41,152 nucleotides of DNA from Eubacteriales bacterium. GTDB lineage: Bacteria > Bacillota > Clostridia > Lachnospirales > Lachnospiraceae. The stretch is from assembly GCA_030524125.1 (NCBI GenBank), contig JAUNHB010000015.1, forward strand, positions 1-41,152, in the 5' to 3' direction. The translations under genes and the position numbers were made by a program. This document shows positions 7,558 to 15,461 of the stretch, in pieces; within the stretch, counting starts at the first letter, position 1, and each line of letters begins with the position of its first letter. The notes under the pieces were generated by a model. That model saw nothing but the letters and a program-made list of their open reading frames with translations, ran no database searches and had not been told where the DNA came from.

Positions 7558-8274
7558 ATGGGTGACATCAGTTATCTGAAGAAGGTGAATAACAGGTCTG
7601 TCGTGCAGCAGGTCATCGACTGTCTGACGGAAGCGATGCTCAACCGGCAGCTTCGGCCCGGGGATAAGATCCCGACGGAAGCGGAGCTGGCGGATAATCT
7701 GGGCGTGGGGAGAAATTCCATCCGGGAGGCGGTCAAGATCCTCGTCTATCTGGGCGTGCTCGAGATCCGACGTGCGGAAGGGACCTTCGTGTGCGAGGGA
7801 TTTTCGGAGAGTATGATCGACCCGATGATCTACGGGATCATTCTGGACAAGGAGGATTCCTACGCGAACCTGATGGAGCTTCGCGAGATGATGGAGGTGG
7901 GCGTCATGCAGCTCGCCATGCAGAAGGTACAGGAGGATGAGCTGAAGGAGCTGAAGCGCAAGCTGGACCGGATGCACGAGGAGATCCGGAAAGGGCCCGA
8001 CAACGTGGAAAATGCATTCTGGGCTGACAACGATTTCCATGACACGATCTCCGATATCGGGAAAAATCCGCTGGTGGACAAGATCAACCAGGTGGTGCGC
8101 ACGCTGACCCATTCCATGCGGCTTGCGACGGTCCGCACCATGATCGAGACCGGACAGGGAGAGGAGCTGTATCAGGCGCACGAAAATATATACCGGATGA
8201 TCGCGCAGAAGGACACGGAGGACTTAAACGAGGCCGTGAGAAATACGTACTTTATAGAAAAGCTGGAGGACTAG
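7558..8274 (+). CDS. GntR-family (FadR/FCD subfamily) transcriptional regulator
   Basis: 238 residues. The N-terminal winged helix (about residues 10-75) has the GntR signature: LRPGDKIPTEAELADNLGVGRNSIREAVKIL. The rest is an all-helical FCD ligand-binding domain with the metal-site type residues D...H in DNDFHDTI and a later H in YQAHENIYRMI. FCD regulators usually respond to carboxylated metabolites and repress the adjacent catabolic genes. The TRAP/transketolase operon immediately upstream is the natural target. ATG 7558 with AAGGA 10 nt upstream is chosen over GTG 7549, which overlaps that site. Its TAG stop overlaps the stop of the convergent gene. Confidence 0.93.
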   Translation: MGDISYLKKVNNRSVVQQVIDCLTEAMLNRQLRPGDKIPTEAELADNLGVGRNSIREAVKILVYLGVLEIRRAEGTFVCEGFSESMIDPMIYGIILDKEDSYANLMELREMMEVGVMQLAMQKVQEDELKELKRKLDRMHEEIRKGPDNVENAFWADNDFHDTISDIGKNPLVDKINQVVRTLTHSMRLATVRTMIETGQGEELYQAHENIYRMIAQKDTEDLNEAVRNTYFIEKLED

Positions 8275-8291
8275 GCGTCCGCCAGCTTTTT
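8257..8291. terminator. Bidirectional terminator embedded in the 3' ends of two convergent genes
   Basis: AAAAGCTGG (8258-8266) pairs with CCAGCTTTT (8282-8290), and GGAC (8268-8271) with GTCC (8277-8280), around loop TAGGC, with one mismatch between the two stems. There is an A tract on one side and a T tract on the other, so it reads as a terminator in both directions. Both stop codons lie inside it. Confidence 0.75.
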
Positions 8292-9455
8292 GATGATTCC
8301 GCACGCTTTATAACGGACGAGAGGGTAGGGCTCCACGGGGACGCCTTTTTCTCCTGCAAGGCGGAGGATGTGGGTCAGAGCGGGGTCTGAGAGTGCGTTC
8401 TCCGCGGCCAGAACCTTCCACGGGACCCGGCGCAGGAGGACGCGGGTCGCCTCTCCGATGCCCGGCTTGACCAGATTGATGTCGTCGACGCCGAAGCGGG
8501 CGGCGATGGCGCGCACCTCATCGACGCCATGGACGGGCGCGCCCGCGTCATCCGCCGGTTCGCAGAGCCTCATACCCGCGCCGCCGGAGAGCGCCTGCGC
8601 GCCTGCGTCCTCCGCCAGTTCGCCGTGTCCCGCACCCGCGACGCCATGGACCGCTTGTCCGTCCACATCGCCGCCCGCCGCGCGGTTCCCGGAAAATTCC
8701 GCCTCGATGGCATGGATAAATTCATAGGACAGGTCGGAGTCCCGCAGATTCTCATAGTAGACGGCCCCGTGGAAGTCGTCGGGGCCGATGATGTCGTCCC
8801 GCAGGAAGGTGCGGCTGATCAGGCCGGAGACCGTGGAGTTCAGGCAGGAGCTGGGGATCAGGATGTCCTCGTGCGTTCCGCAGAGAGCGGTCACGTTGGC
8901 CGGGTCGGCGGCCACGGCCAGCTCGGGAGACACGCCGGGCCAGTCCGACACGGCGGCCCGAAGCTCGTTCAGGATCGCGCCCTTTCCGATCCAGCCGTCC
9001 ACAAAGAGAAGATCCCCGGCGGGATGGCGGGCCAGCAGGTATTTCATGGCGTTCTGATCGATGCCCCGTCCCCGGATGATGGAGATGGAGTAGTGGGGGA
9101 CGCGGACGCCATAGACCGCGTAGATACAACGTTTGAGCAGGATCCCGATGGGGATCCCGGCCCGGGCGAGAGACACCAGCACGACGTTTTTTCCGCGGGC
9201 GTCCATGACCTTCCGGGCGAGCTGTTCGACGGCGGCTGCGGTGGGGCGGGCATAATGCTTCAGCGCCTCCCGGTAAGCCTCCATGTAGGACCCGGACGGA
9301 ACGTACTCGATGGGAAGCATCTCGCAGTAATGCCGGCCGCTCTGGATCTGCCGTTCCCGTTCCTTTGTGGACTGCGGTTCCACCAGTCCCGTAATATCTT
9401 TGAGCAGAAGGATCACGTCCTCCTCGCTGTATGAGCTTCTCAGGATACACACCAC
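8271..9455 (-). CDS. StiP/PRTase_1-type protein of the Ter metabolite module
   Basis: About 394 residues. YSEEDVILLLKDITG near the start, HYCEMLPIEYVPS, then VVLVSLARAGIPIGILLKR, are typical of the family labelled cysteine protease StiP or PRTase_1. LLFVDGWIGKGAI (about 148-160) looks like a phosphoribosyl-diphosphate-binding loop, which fits a phosphoribosyltransferase better than a protease. Members occur in tellurium-resistance gene clusters proposed to make a nucleoside-like metabolite. The start is a GTG (9455 or 9452) overlapping the end of the upstream gene by about 16 nt, with a weak ribosome site, so translational coupling is likely. A stretch of about 60 Gly/Ala/Asp-rich residues (about 254-312) looks like an insertion. 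Confidence 0.85.
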   Translation of the reverse strand: MVCILRSSYSEEDVILLLKDITGLVEPQSTKERERQIQSGRHYCEMLPIEYVPSGSYMEAYREALKHYARPTAAAVEQLARKVMDARGKNVVLVSLARAGIPIGILLKRCIYAVYGVRVPHYSISIIRGRGIDQNAMKYLLARHPAGDLLFVDGWIGKGAILNELRAAVSDWPGVSPELAVAADPANVTALCGTHEDILIPSSCLNSTVSGLISRTFLRDDIIGPDDFHGAVYYENLRDSDLSYEFIHAIEAEFSGNRAAGGDVDGQAVHGVAGAGHGELAEDAGAQALSGGAGMRLCEPADDAGAPVHGVDEVRAIAARFGVDDINLVKPGIGEATRVLLRRVPWKVLAAENALSDPALTHILRLAGEKGVPVEPYPLVRYKACGIIKKLADA

Positions 9456-10555
9456 CTTACAAATACAATATTTTGATTTCCGCAGTCCGCGAGGGCGTTC
9501 TGCAGGGAGTTTCCGCCATCTTCGCCGACGGAGGGCGCGTCGGTCACGATCAGGACGAGATCGTAGGCCGCCAGATCGTAGATCCAGGTGATCCGCTCCC
9601 GGTCGTACAGGCTGCGAAGCTCGTAAGCGGCGTGGAGAGGATAGTCCTCCCCGGTCCCCGGCTGGATCGGGCTTCTGGTGGTGGAGTGGCACCGGACGCA
9701 CCGGCCCGCCCGCTCCGCCTCCCGCGCCACGAAGAGCGCCGGATACATGCATTCCTCCGTGCCGAGCACAAGGATCCGATCCGCAGAGGAGCCCTCGATC
9801 AGAGGGCGGACGGATTGCCAGAGCTGCCCGCAGGCCAGCCGGCAGGAGTCCCCGTCGGTGAAGACGCGGGGATCGACCGCGCCTGGAACCGTCAGCTCCC
9901 GGATGGGAAGGGAAGGCGCATCCGTCCGACATGGGAAGGAAGTCCCGTCTCCCGCCGCGCGATCCGCACGGTCCGTGTAGCCGTCGTGGCAGGTCTTCAG
10001 AAGATAATGAAGCGCGATGCCGCGGCTGTCATAGCGCGCACGCGCCTCCGGATCCATCCCGTTTAGCAGTGACGCCACGGAAAACGGCGGACAGCCGGGA
10101 TATTCCCGCTCCATAATGTCGATGATGTTCAGGATCGTATTTCCCGTGGTGACCTCGTCCTCCACGAAGACGATCCGGTCCGCGCCGCCGCTTCGCAGGA
10201 TCCGGTCGGGAGCAGTCCGCACCAGCCGCTGCTCTGTGGCGTGGCTGTGCGTCTCGGAGAAACAGAGATACTCCGCTCCCGGAACGTCCTCGCGGGTCGT
10301 CTGGAGATACCGGCTCTGAAGCCGGACGGCCAGATGCGCGCCGATGGCGGTGGCCGTCTCCGCAAATCCGACCAGGAGCAGACGCTCCTTCGGGTAAGCC
10401 CGCCCCACCAGATCCGCCAGCTCATCGAACATGGCGAACGCTTCGGACGGCTTTACCGGTACATGTTTCCCTTGAAGCCGGTTGACGACCAGATATTTAC
10501 GTTTGGTATTATTTTTTCGTCGGGCAATGCCGACGAGTTTGTTTTCTGTGTACAT
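9440..10555 (-). CDS. Phosphoribosyltransferase (PRTase_2) with C-terminal TRSP domain
   Basis: 371 residues. The N-terminal half is a phosphoribosyltransferase fold with the PRPP-binding loop FVEDEVTTGNT at 130-140. The C-terminal half carries the diagnostic TTRSP at 292-296 and ends in the TRSP-domain pattern with VLGTEECMYPALFVA upstream of it. This two-domain protein is a hallmark of the biosynthetic module found with Ter genes, where it is thought to help build a ribosyl-linked small molecule; substrates are unknown. ATG 10555 has GGGAGG at good spacing, so its reading frame really starts inside the preceding gene, overlapping it by 103 nt. Downstream it overlaps the StiP-type gene. The three minus-strand genes clearly form one operon. 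Confidence 0.9.
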   Translation of the reverse strand: MYTENKLVGIARRKNNTKRKYLVVNRLQGKHVPVKPSEAFAMFDELADLVGRAYPKERLLLVGFAETATAIGAHLAVRLQSRYLQTTREDVPGAEYLCFSETHSHATEQRLVRTAPDRILRSGGADRIVFVEDEVTTGNTILNIIDIMEREYPGCPPFSVASLLNGMDPEARARYDSRGIALHYLLKTCHDGYTDRADRAAGDGTSFPCRTDAPSLPIRELTVPGAVDPRVFTDGDSCRLACGQLWQSVRPLIEGSSADRILVLGTEECMYPALFVAREAERAGRCVRCHSTTRSPIQPGTGEDYPLHAAYELRSLYDRERITWIYDLAAYDLVLIVTDAPSVGEDGGNSLQNALADCGNQNIVFVRWCVS

Positions 10556-11568
10556 GCGTACCTCCCGGGAAGCTGGGGTTCCATTGGTTTGACGGGTCGG
10601 GACGGCTGCTGGCGCACGCCGTAGAGCTCTGCCAGCATCAGGATCTTTTCGGCCCAGTTGCTGTGGGTTTTGTATTCGTTCATGCGGGTGCGGTCCGCGC
10701 TGCCGCGGACGAGGGAACCGGCACCGGGATCCCAGCCGAGGATCGCCCGCGCGTCCTCAAGATCCTGCCGGGACACCTGACAGGACTGATTTACCAGGGG
10801 GATCTGGCGGGGATGGATCACGGTCTTGCCGATAAAGCCGCACAGACGGTCTCCGGCCAGCTCGCGCCGGAGACCGGAGGCCCAGCGGTCTCCGTCATAG
10901 TATTCCCACACGGGGCCGGACACGACATAATCTGTCCCGAAGACCGTGACGATGTCGGCGAAGATGTTGGAGACCGGGCGGATGTCGTGGATGGATTCGT
11001 CCGCATGACGCCGGAAGCCGAAGAGGTGGCACAGATCGTTCCCGCCCACGCGGATATTCAGCACCGGTTCGCCTGCGGCGTCCAGCTTTTTTTTCAATGA
11101 ATACAGAAAATCGGCGCGGCTGTCAAGCCGGATCAGGTCGGGGCTTTCCAGAATGGGCATCATATAGATCCGGCGGCCATACTGCCGTCCGGCTTCGAGG
11201 ACGGCTTCGATGTACGCGTCCGCGTTTCCGGTGGAAAATTTCGGAAGGATCCATCCGGCGACCAGCTCTCCGGCGCTTCCCAGACGGTTCAGAAGATCCG
11301 GGATCTGCCCGGCGTTCCGGACGCGGATAAAGATGTTCGGAAGATAGAACGACCGCTGCCGGGAGGCCCTCTGCACCTCGGATAAGGTCCGGATCAATGT
11401 GAGCTCGGCTTCCGCCACATGGTCGTCCCCGATGGTATCTTCCAGACAGAGAGCGAGAGAAAAGCGGCGGCCGAAGCGCTCCTGTATCAGCGAGGAGGCG
11501 ACGCTCCGGTTGTCCGCCGGACAGTACAAAAGCGCGCCTACGCTGTAATAAATCATATCATGTTTCAT
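10453..11568 (-). CDS. HpcH/HpaI-like C-C bond lyase of the Ter metabolite module
   Basis: 371 residues with the citrate-lyase-beta/HpcH aldolase barrel pattern: LCLEDTIGDD (E43, D44), a core with YMMPILESPD (E141), RVGGNDLCHLFG and GKTVIHPRQI at 248-256. E141 and the following acidic residue should bind Mg2+ in this superfamily. The family found in Ter clusters is a distinct C-C bond lyase or aldolase group thought to act with the two PRTase-type proteins that follow. The C-terminal 50 residues are basic and polar and overlap the next gene. ATG 11568 has GGAGTA 5 nt upstream. First gene of the minus arm, transcribed from the shared divergent promoter region. Confidence 0.88.
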   Translation of the reverse strand: MKHDMIYYSVGALLYCPADNRSVASSLIQERFGRRFSLALCLEDTIGDDHVAEAELTLIRTLSEVQRASRQRSFYLPNIFIRVRNAGQIPDLLNRLGSAGELVAGWILPKFSTGNADAYIEAVLEAGRQYGRRIYMMPILESPDLIRLDSRADFLYSLKKKLDAAGEPVLNIRVGGNDLCHLFGFRRHADESIHDIRPVSNIFADIVTVFGTDYVVSGPVWEYYDGDRWASGLRRELAGDRLCGFIGKTVIHPRQIPLVNQSCQVSRQDLEDARAILGWDPGAGSLVRGSADRTRMNEYKTHSNWAEKILMLAELYGVRQQPSRPVKPMEPQLPGRYACTQKTNSSALPDEKIIPNVNIWSSTGFKGNMYR

Positions 11569-11588
11569 GGGGTACTCCTTTACGGGCT

Positions 11589-11644
11589 ATTATAGCATCG
11601 ACGCGGATAAATAGATAGTCAATTTTTGCGGGATGTGCTAGAAT
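11589..11644. promoter_or_regulatory. Divergent promoters of the two Ter arms, both extended -10
   Basis: Plus arm: TAGTCA (11616-11621), a 17-bp spacer and TGC-TAGAAT (-10 at 11639-11644). Minus arm: TGC-TATAAT read on the reverse strand (-10 at 11589-11594), with a perfect -10 and no strong -35 at standard distance. The two -10 boxes are 44 bp apart, so polymerases starting in opposite directions would interfere. A TTGACT on the minus strand overlaps the plus -35 but sits 22 bp from the minus -10. Confidence 0.65.
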
Positions 11645-11683
11645 AGTAGCAACCGGGCGGCGGCTCGTCCGCGGAGGGAGGAT

Positions 11684-13174
11684 ATGGCGATGACGGCGGA
11701 GGGATGGACGACGAGGCATAACCAGATGAAGATTTCCTCGATGGAGGGCTTTGCAAACGTGCGGGGAGGCTTCTTCGGAGGGCAAAAGGACGTGTGTTTT
11801 GTCCGGGCGCTCGGAGTGAGCGGGGACTATGGGCGCGAGGTGCTCCGGATGGATGGTCTTCTGCGCGAAAGGGCGGCGGCCGGACAGTGCGGATACCGCC
11901 GTGTGACGGGGCTTCCCCGGCTGACGTCCGTGGAGGACGCACAGCGGTACGGAAGCGCTTTCCGTCAGCTGAAGGACAGCGGTCTTGCCGTCACGGAGCG
12001 GACGGCCGGGGACGGGGAGCTGCAGCGGATCCTGGGGAAAGCGTGCCGGCAGGTCGCGGCGCTTTACCGGGAGACGGGAGAGAGCGTGACGGAGTCCATG
12101 GAGAACAGCTTCGGAGCCAAGCTTTTGTACTGGTTTGACCGGACGGAGCCGGATCTGCCTTCCTCGTGGAGCCCGCGCCTGTCGGTGAAGCTCGCGGCGC
12201 AGAATATCACGAAAAAGCAGGAATATCTGTTTTGCTATATGCTGACGCTGGTCGGGACGGACGTGCTGCTTCTCCAGAGCCGCGGAGACGTGGACGGCCA
12301 GATGGACGCGCTGGGACTGTCCCGGAAGCTGGCGCTGGGGGAGTTCCGCGACGTGCAGATCCCGGAATTTTCGGAAAATTCGGAGCTGCCGGAACGCACG
12401 CCGGCGGCCGGGATGGAGCCTCCGCCAGCGGCTGCCCGACCGGGCGGAGCCGGAAACAGGATCCCGGCGTCGTTCCTCCGCCGCCCGGAGAGAGACTGCC
12501 GGGATGCGGGGCGGCGGCAGGCGGCAAAAGCTCCGCCTGCCGCCGCAAGACCATCTGTGTCTGCGCCCGCCCGGTCCGGCGGGACGGAAGCCCTGCGGCG
12601 CGAGATGGAGTCCGAGGAGCTGGCCCGTCTGGCCGCTTCGGTAGTCATGATCGCGATTCACAATGGGCGCAGGGAAGTGGTCGGCACGGGCTCCGGCATC
12701 ATGATCGGGAGCGGCGGATACATTTTGACCAACCACCATGTGGCCAGCGGCGGCCGATACTATTCGGTCCGGATCGAGGATGAGGAGCAGACATGGATGA
12801 CTGATGAGATCATCAAATACAATCCGGTGCTGGATCTGGCCGTGATCCGGATCGACCGGAAGCTGGATCCGCTGCCGGTCTATCAGGGAGAGAAAAAGCT
12901 GGTGCGCGGCCAGAAGGTGGTGGCCATCGGAAGTCCGCTGGGCATGTTCAACTCGGTGTCCGACGGCATCATCTCCGGCTTCCGGCATTTTGAGAACGTG
13001 GATATGATCCAGTTCACGGCACCCATCTCCCACGGAAGCTCCGGCGGGGCGGTGCTCAATCTGTACGGCGAGGTGATCGGCATCAGCACGGCGGGCATAG
13101 ACAGCGGGCAGAACATCAATCTGGCCGTGGGGTACGAGTGGATCAACAACTTTGTCAGGGGATTTACAAAATGA
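11684..13174 (+). CDS. Intracellular trypsin/HtrA-like serine protease with YceG-like N-terminal unit
   Basis: 496 residues. Residues 318-492 form a chymotrypsin-fold protease of HtrA/DegP type: GTGSGIMIG, YILTNHHV (H352), NPVLDLAVI (D384), IGSPLG and HGSSGGAVLN (S453), so the full triad is present. There is no signal peptide or membrane segment, which is unusual for an HtrA relative and implies cytosolic action. A Pro/Ala/Arg-rich linker (about 238-302) joins it to an N-terminal region (about 20-225) that resembles the first unit of the next protein, YceG: GAKLLYWFDR then VGTDVLLLQSRGD here, against YIKFMCWFYYKFE then AGCDIMLLQYRGD there. No PDZ domain is seen. First gene of the plus arm, with GGAGGGAGG before the ATG. 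Its stop overlaps the YceG start by 4 nt. Confidence 0.88.
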   Translation: MAMTAEGWTTRHNQMKISSMEGFANVRGGFFGGQKDVCFVRALGVSGDYGREVLRMDGLLRERAAAGQCGYRRVTGLPRLTSVEDAQRYGSAFRQLKDSGLAVTERTAGDGELQRILGKACRQVAALYRETGESVTESMENSFGAKLLYWFDRTEPDLPSSWSPRLSVKLAAQNITKKQEYLFCYMLTLVGTDVLLLQSRGDVDGQMDALGLSRKLALGEFRDVQIPEFSENSELPERTPAAGMEPPPAAARPGGAGNRIPASFLRRPERDCRDAGRRQAAKAPPAAARPSVSAPARSGGTEALRREMESEELARLAASVVMIAIHNGRREVVGTGSGIMIGSGGYILTNHHVASGGRYYSVRIEDEEQTWMTDEIIKYNPVLDLAVIRIDRKLDPLPVYQGEKKLVRGQKVVAIGSPLGMFNSVSDGIISGFRHFENVDMIQFTAPISHGSSGGAVLNLYGEVIGISTAGIDSGQNINLAVGYEWINNFVRGFTK

Positions 13175-15459
13175 CGACATTTGAACATATGACATTGCAG
13201 CATCCGGACGACTGCTTCGAGGAGCTTTCCAAAAGACCGGAGAGAGGAGTTTATTTCTGCCGGATCAACGGATACAGCGAGACGGTGAAGCAGTTTATTT
13301 TGAAATATTACGAGGCGGCCAGACTTTTCGGCGTGGTGGTGGAGGGACGCATCCCAAACCCGGACGAGAGAAATCTGTCGTACTACGAGGAGATCATGGG
13401 ACTTGGATTCCAGATGAATATTGGCTTTCTGACGGCGAGCCTCAAAAAATGGCTTCCGCGCATGGGCGACCGGCAGCGGGGGCAGGTGGCCGCGTCCGTC
13501 TACGACACGCTGGATGGACTTCGCAGAGAGGGCAAAAATGAGAACATGCTCCGGAACGCCTACATCAAATTTATGTGCTGGTTCTATTATAAATTTGAGC
13601 GCATTGTCAATCATCTGGGGGAGGAGAAGCTGCCGAAGATCCTCTATGAAGGGGAGATCAGCAGCTATGAGCTGAAATTTCTGTCCATCCTGTCGGGGGC
13701 GGGCTGCGACATCATGCTCCTTCAGTACCGGGGAGACCAGAGCTACCGGAAGCTGGATCCGCAGTCGGCGCTCTCCAGCGAGCTGTCGCTGCCGGGAATG
13801 GGAGCGTTTCCGGAGGGCTTCAGCCTGAAGCTGATCCGGGAGGAGCGGGAGCGGCGCGCGCAGGAGGAGCTGCTCTACGGGCCGCGGCCGCAGCTTCGGC
13901 GGTGCACCAACGCGTGGGCGGACGGGAAGGGACTTGCCGACGTACAGAAGCCGGTCTCGCTGCGGGGCGAGGATCCCGGATTTTTCTACAACTGCTTCGT
14001 GAGGCTCTGGGGAGCGCAGGACCGGCTGACCTTTTTGCCGGAGCTGCTCCGCTTCCAGCGTCAGATGACGGAGAGCGGCAGGAAGATTCTGATCCTGGAG
14101 AGAGAGATCCCGCGGCCGTCGCCGGAGGAGATCGGCGGGATCCGCCGGAACATTTATCAGAACCGGAATCAGATGATCCGGGACATGGCGGGAAATATAA
14201 AAGATTTTCTGAATTCTTTCAATCCTGAGCTCCAAAGGTTGATGAATCAGGCATTCGTTGATATAATGTTAGAAGAATCGGAACGTCCGGGCATGAATGT
14301 CAGCAGACTGACCAACCGGGCGGTATATCTGCTTTGCTGGATGAAACGGTACTGCCGCCGGCTTTTCGACGGCTGGAAGCCGCCTCAGATCGCCTGCGCG
14401 GTCTATCTGGGCGGCTGCAGGGATGAAAACGAGGCGATGCTCCTGAAGCTTTTCTCCCGGCTCCCGACGGATGTGGCGATCCTGATCCCGGATCTGAACG
14501 GAAGCTGCAGCCTGGCGGATCCGATGCTGTATGAGATCCATTACGGGGAATCCGTGCAGGCGGAGCGCTTTCCGAAGGAGGACGCGGAGATCCAGGTGGG
14601 GACGGCCGCTTACCACGCGGAGCAGGACCTGACGCAGACCATGTATCAGGATTCGGGGCTCTACCGGAATTACCAGTATGAGAAAGCGTCCTCGCTGATC
14701 CTGAAGACGACTTACGAGGAGCTTCGGATCCTGTGGGATCAGGAGCTGAAATACCGGCCGAATTTTGAGGTGACGGGGGAGACCGTTCTTCTGCCGACGC
14801 TGTTTGCGAAGGTGTCCGGCGTCGTAAACGGACAGATCCGCGCGTACTGGTCGGATCTGAAGGAGCTGATCACGGAGGACGCCTATGTGATCAAAAGCGC
14901 GCCCTTCCTCAGAGCCACCGATCCCAACCCGATCAGAGCCCACGCCGCGGAATTTTTCCGTAACGGCAGGCTTCGCCGGGACAGGATCATGGCGCATCCC
15001 GATTATGCCTACGGCTATCTCCGGGATGAGATGCAGGAATATATACTGGATAAGCTGCAGCTTCTGATCGACCGGAGGACCATACGGGGGACATTTGAGA
15101 ACGGGACGGAGTACACCATCGTTTCCGTGGTCCTGAATATGAACAAGGATATTCTCCGTCTGCTTCAGCGGTTTGACTTCACGAAGAAAAACCCGAAGCT
15201 GATCTATATCAACACGGCGGAGCAGATCATTTCCGTGGAGGACAGCATACTCGCCGCATTTTTGAACCTTGCCGGCTTCGACGTGGCGTTTTTCGTGCCG
15301 ACCGGCTATCAGAGTGTGGAGAAGTATTTCGCGGGGGACGTGATGGAGGAGCACCAGATCGGAGAGTACGAGTACGATCTGCAGGTTCCGGATTTCCGAA
15401 ACGTGTCGTCCGGAGCGCGTCTGTCATGGGGCGAAAGAATATTTAAGAGAGGTAATTGA
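13171..15459 (+). CDS. yceG: YceG-family protein of the Ter stress locus
   Basis: 762 residues, cytosolic, no membrane segment. It matches the Bacillus YceG type, always found beside TelA (YceH) and TerD (YceCDE) genes, whose biochemical role is not established. Reading the translation I see three similar units, about residues 23-200, 270-455 and 540-720. Each has a long helical part and ends in a strand of the type GCDIMLLQYRGD / PTDVAILIPDLNG / GFDVAFFVPTGYQ. The protease encoded just upstream carries one such unit. The true start is the ATG at 13171 in an ATGA overlap, with CAGGGG upstream, not the in-frame ATG 33 nt earlier. The next gene starts 3 nt after its stop. Confidence 0.88.
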   Translation: MTTFEHMTLQHPDDCFEELSKRPERGVYFCRINGYSETVKQFILKYYEAARLFGVVVEGRIPNPDERNLSYYEEIMGLGFQMNIGFLTASLKKWLPRMGDRQRGQVAASVYDTLDGLRREGKNENMLRNAYIKFMCWFYYKFERIVNHLGEEKLPKILYEGEISSYELKFLSILSGAGCDIMLLQYRGDQSYRKLDPQSALSSELSLPGMGAFPEGFSLKLIREERERRAQEELLYGPRPQLRRCTNAWADGKGLADVQKPVSLRGEDPGFFYNCFVRLWGAQDRLTFLPELLRFQRQMTESGRKILILEREIPRPSPEEIGGIRRNIYQNRNQMIRDMAGNIKDFLNSFNPELQRLMNQAFVDIMLEESERPGMNVSRLTNRAVYLLCWMKRYCRRLFDGWKPPQIACAVYLGGCRDENEAMLLKLFSRLPTDVAILIPDLNGSCSLADPMLYEIHYGESVQAERFPKEDAEIQVGTAAYHAEQDLTQTMYQDSGLYRNYQYEKASSLILKTTYEELRILWDQELKYRPNFEVTGETVLLPTLFAKVSGVVNGQIRAYWSDLKELITEDAYVIKSAPFLRATDPNPIRAHAAEFFRNGRLRRDRIMAHPDYAYGYLRDEMQEYILDKLQLLIDRRTIRGTFENGTEYTIVSVVLNMNKDILRLLQRFDFTKKNPKLIYINTAEQIISVEDSILAAFLNLAGFDVAFFVPTGYQSVEKYFAGDVMEEHQIGEYEYDLQVPDFRNVSSGARLSWGERIFKRGN

Positions 15460-15461
15460 GT

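Noticed and set aside
9456..9932. Upstream extension of the StiP-type reading frame to an ATG at 9932
   Set aside because: The extra 159 residues are Arg/Pro/Gly-rich shadow sequence of the overlapping PRTase-TRSP gene, while family similarity begins right after the GTG at 9455.
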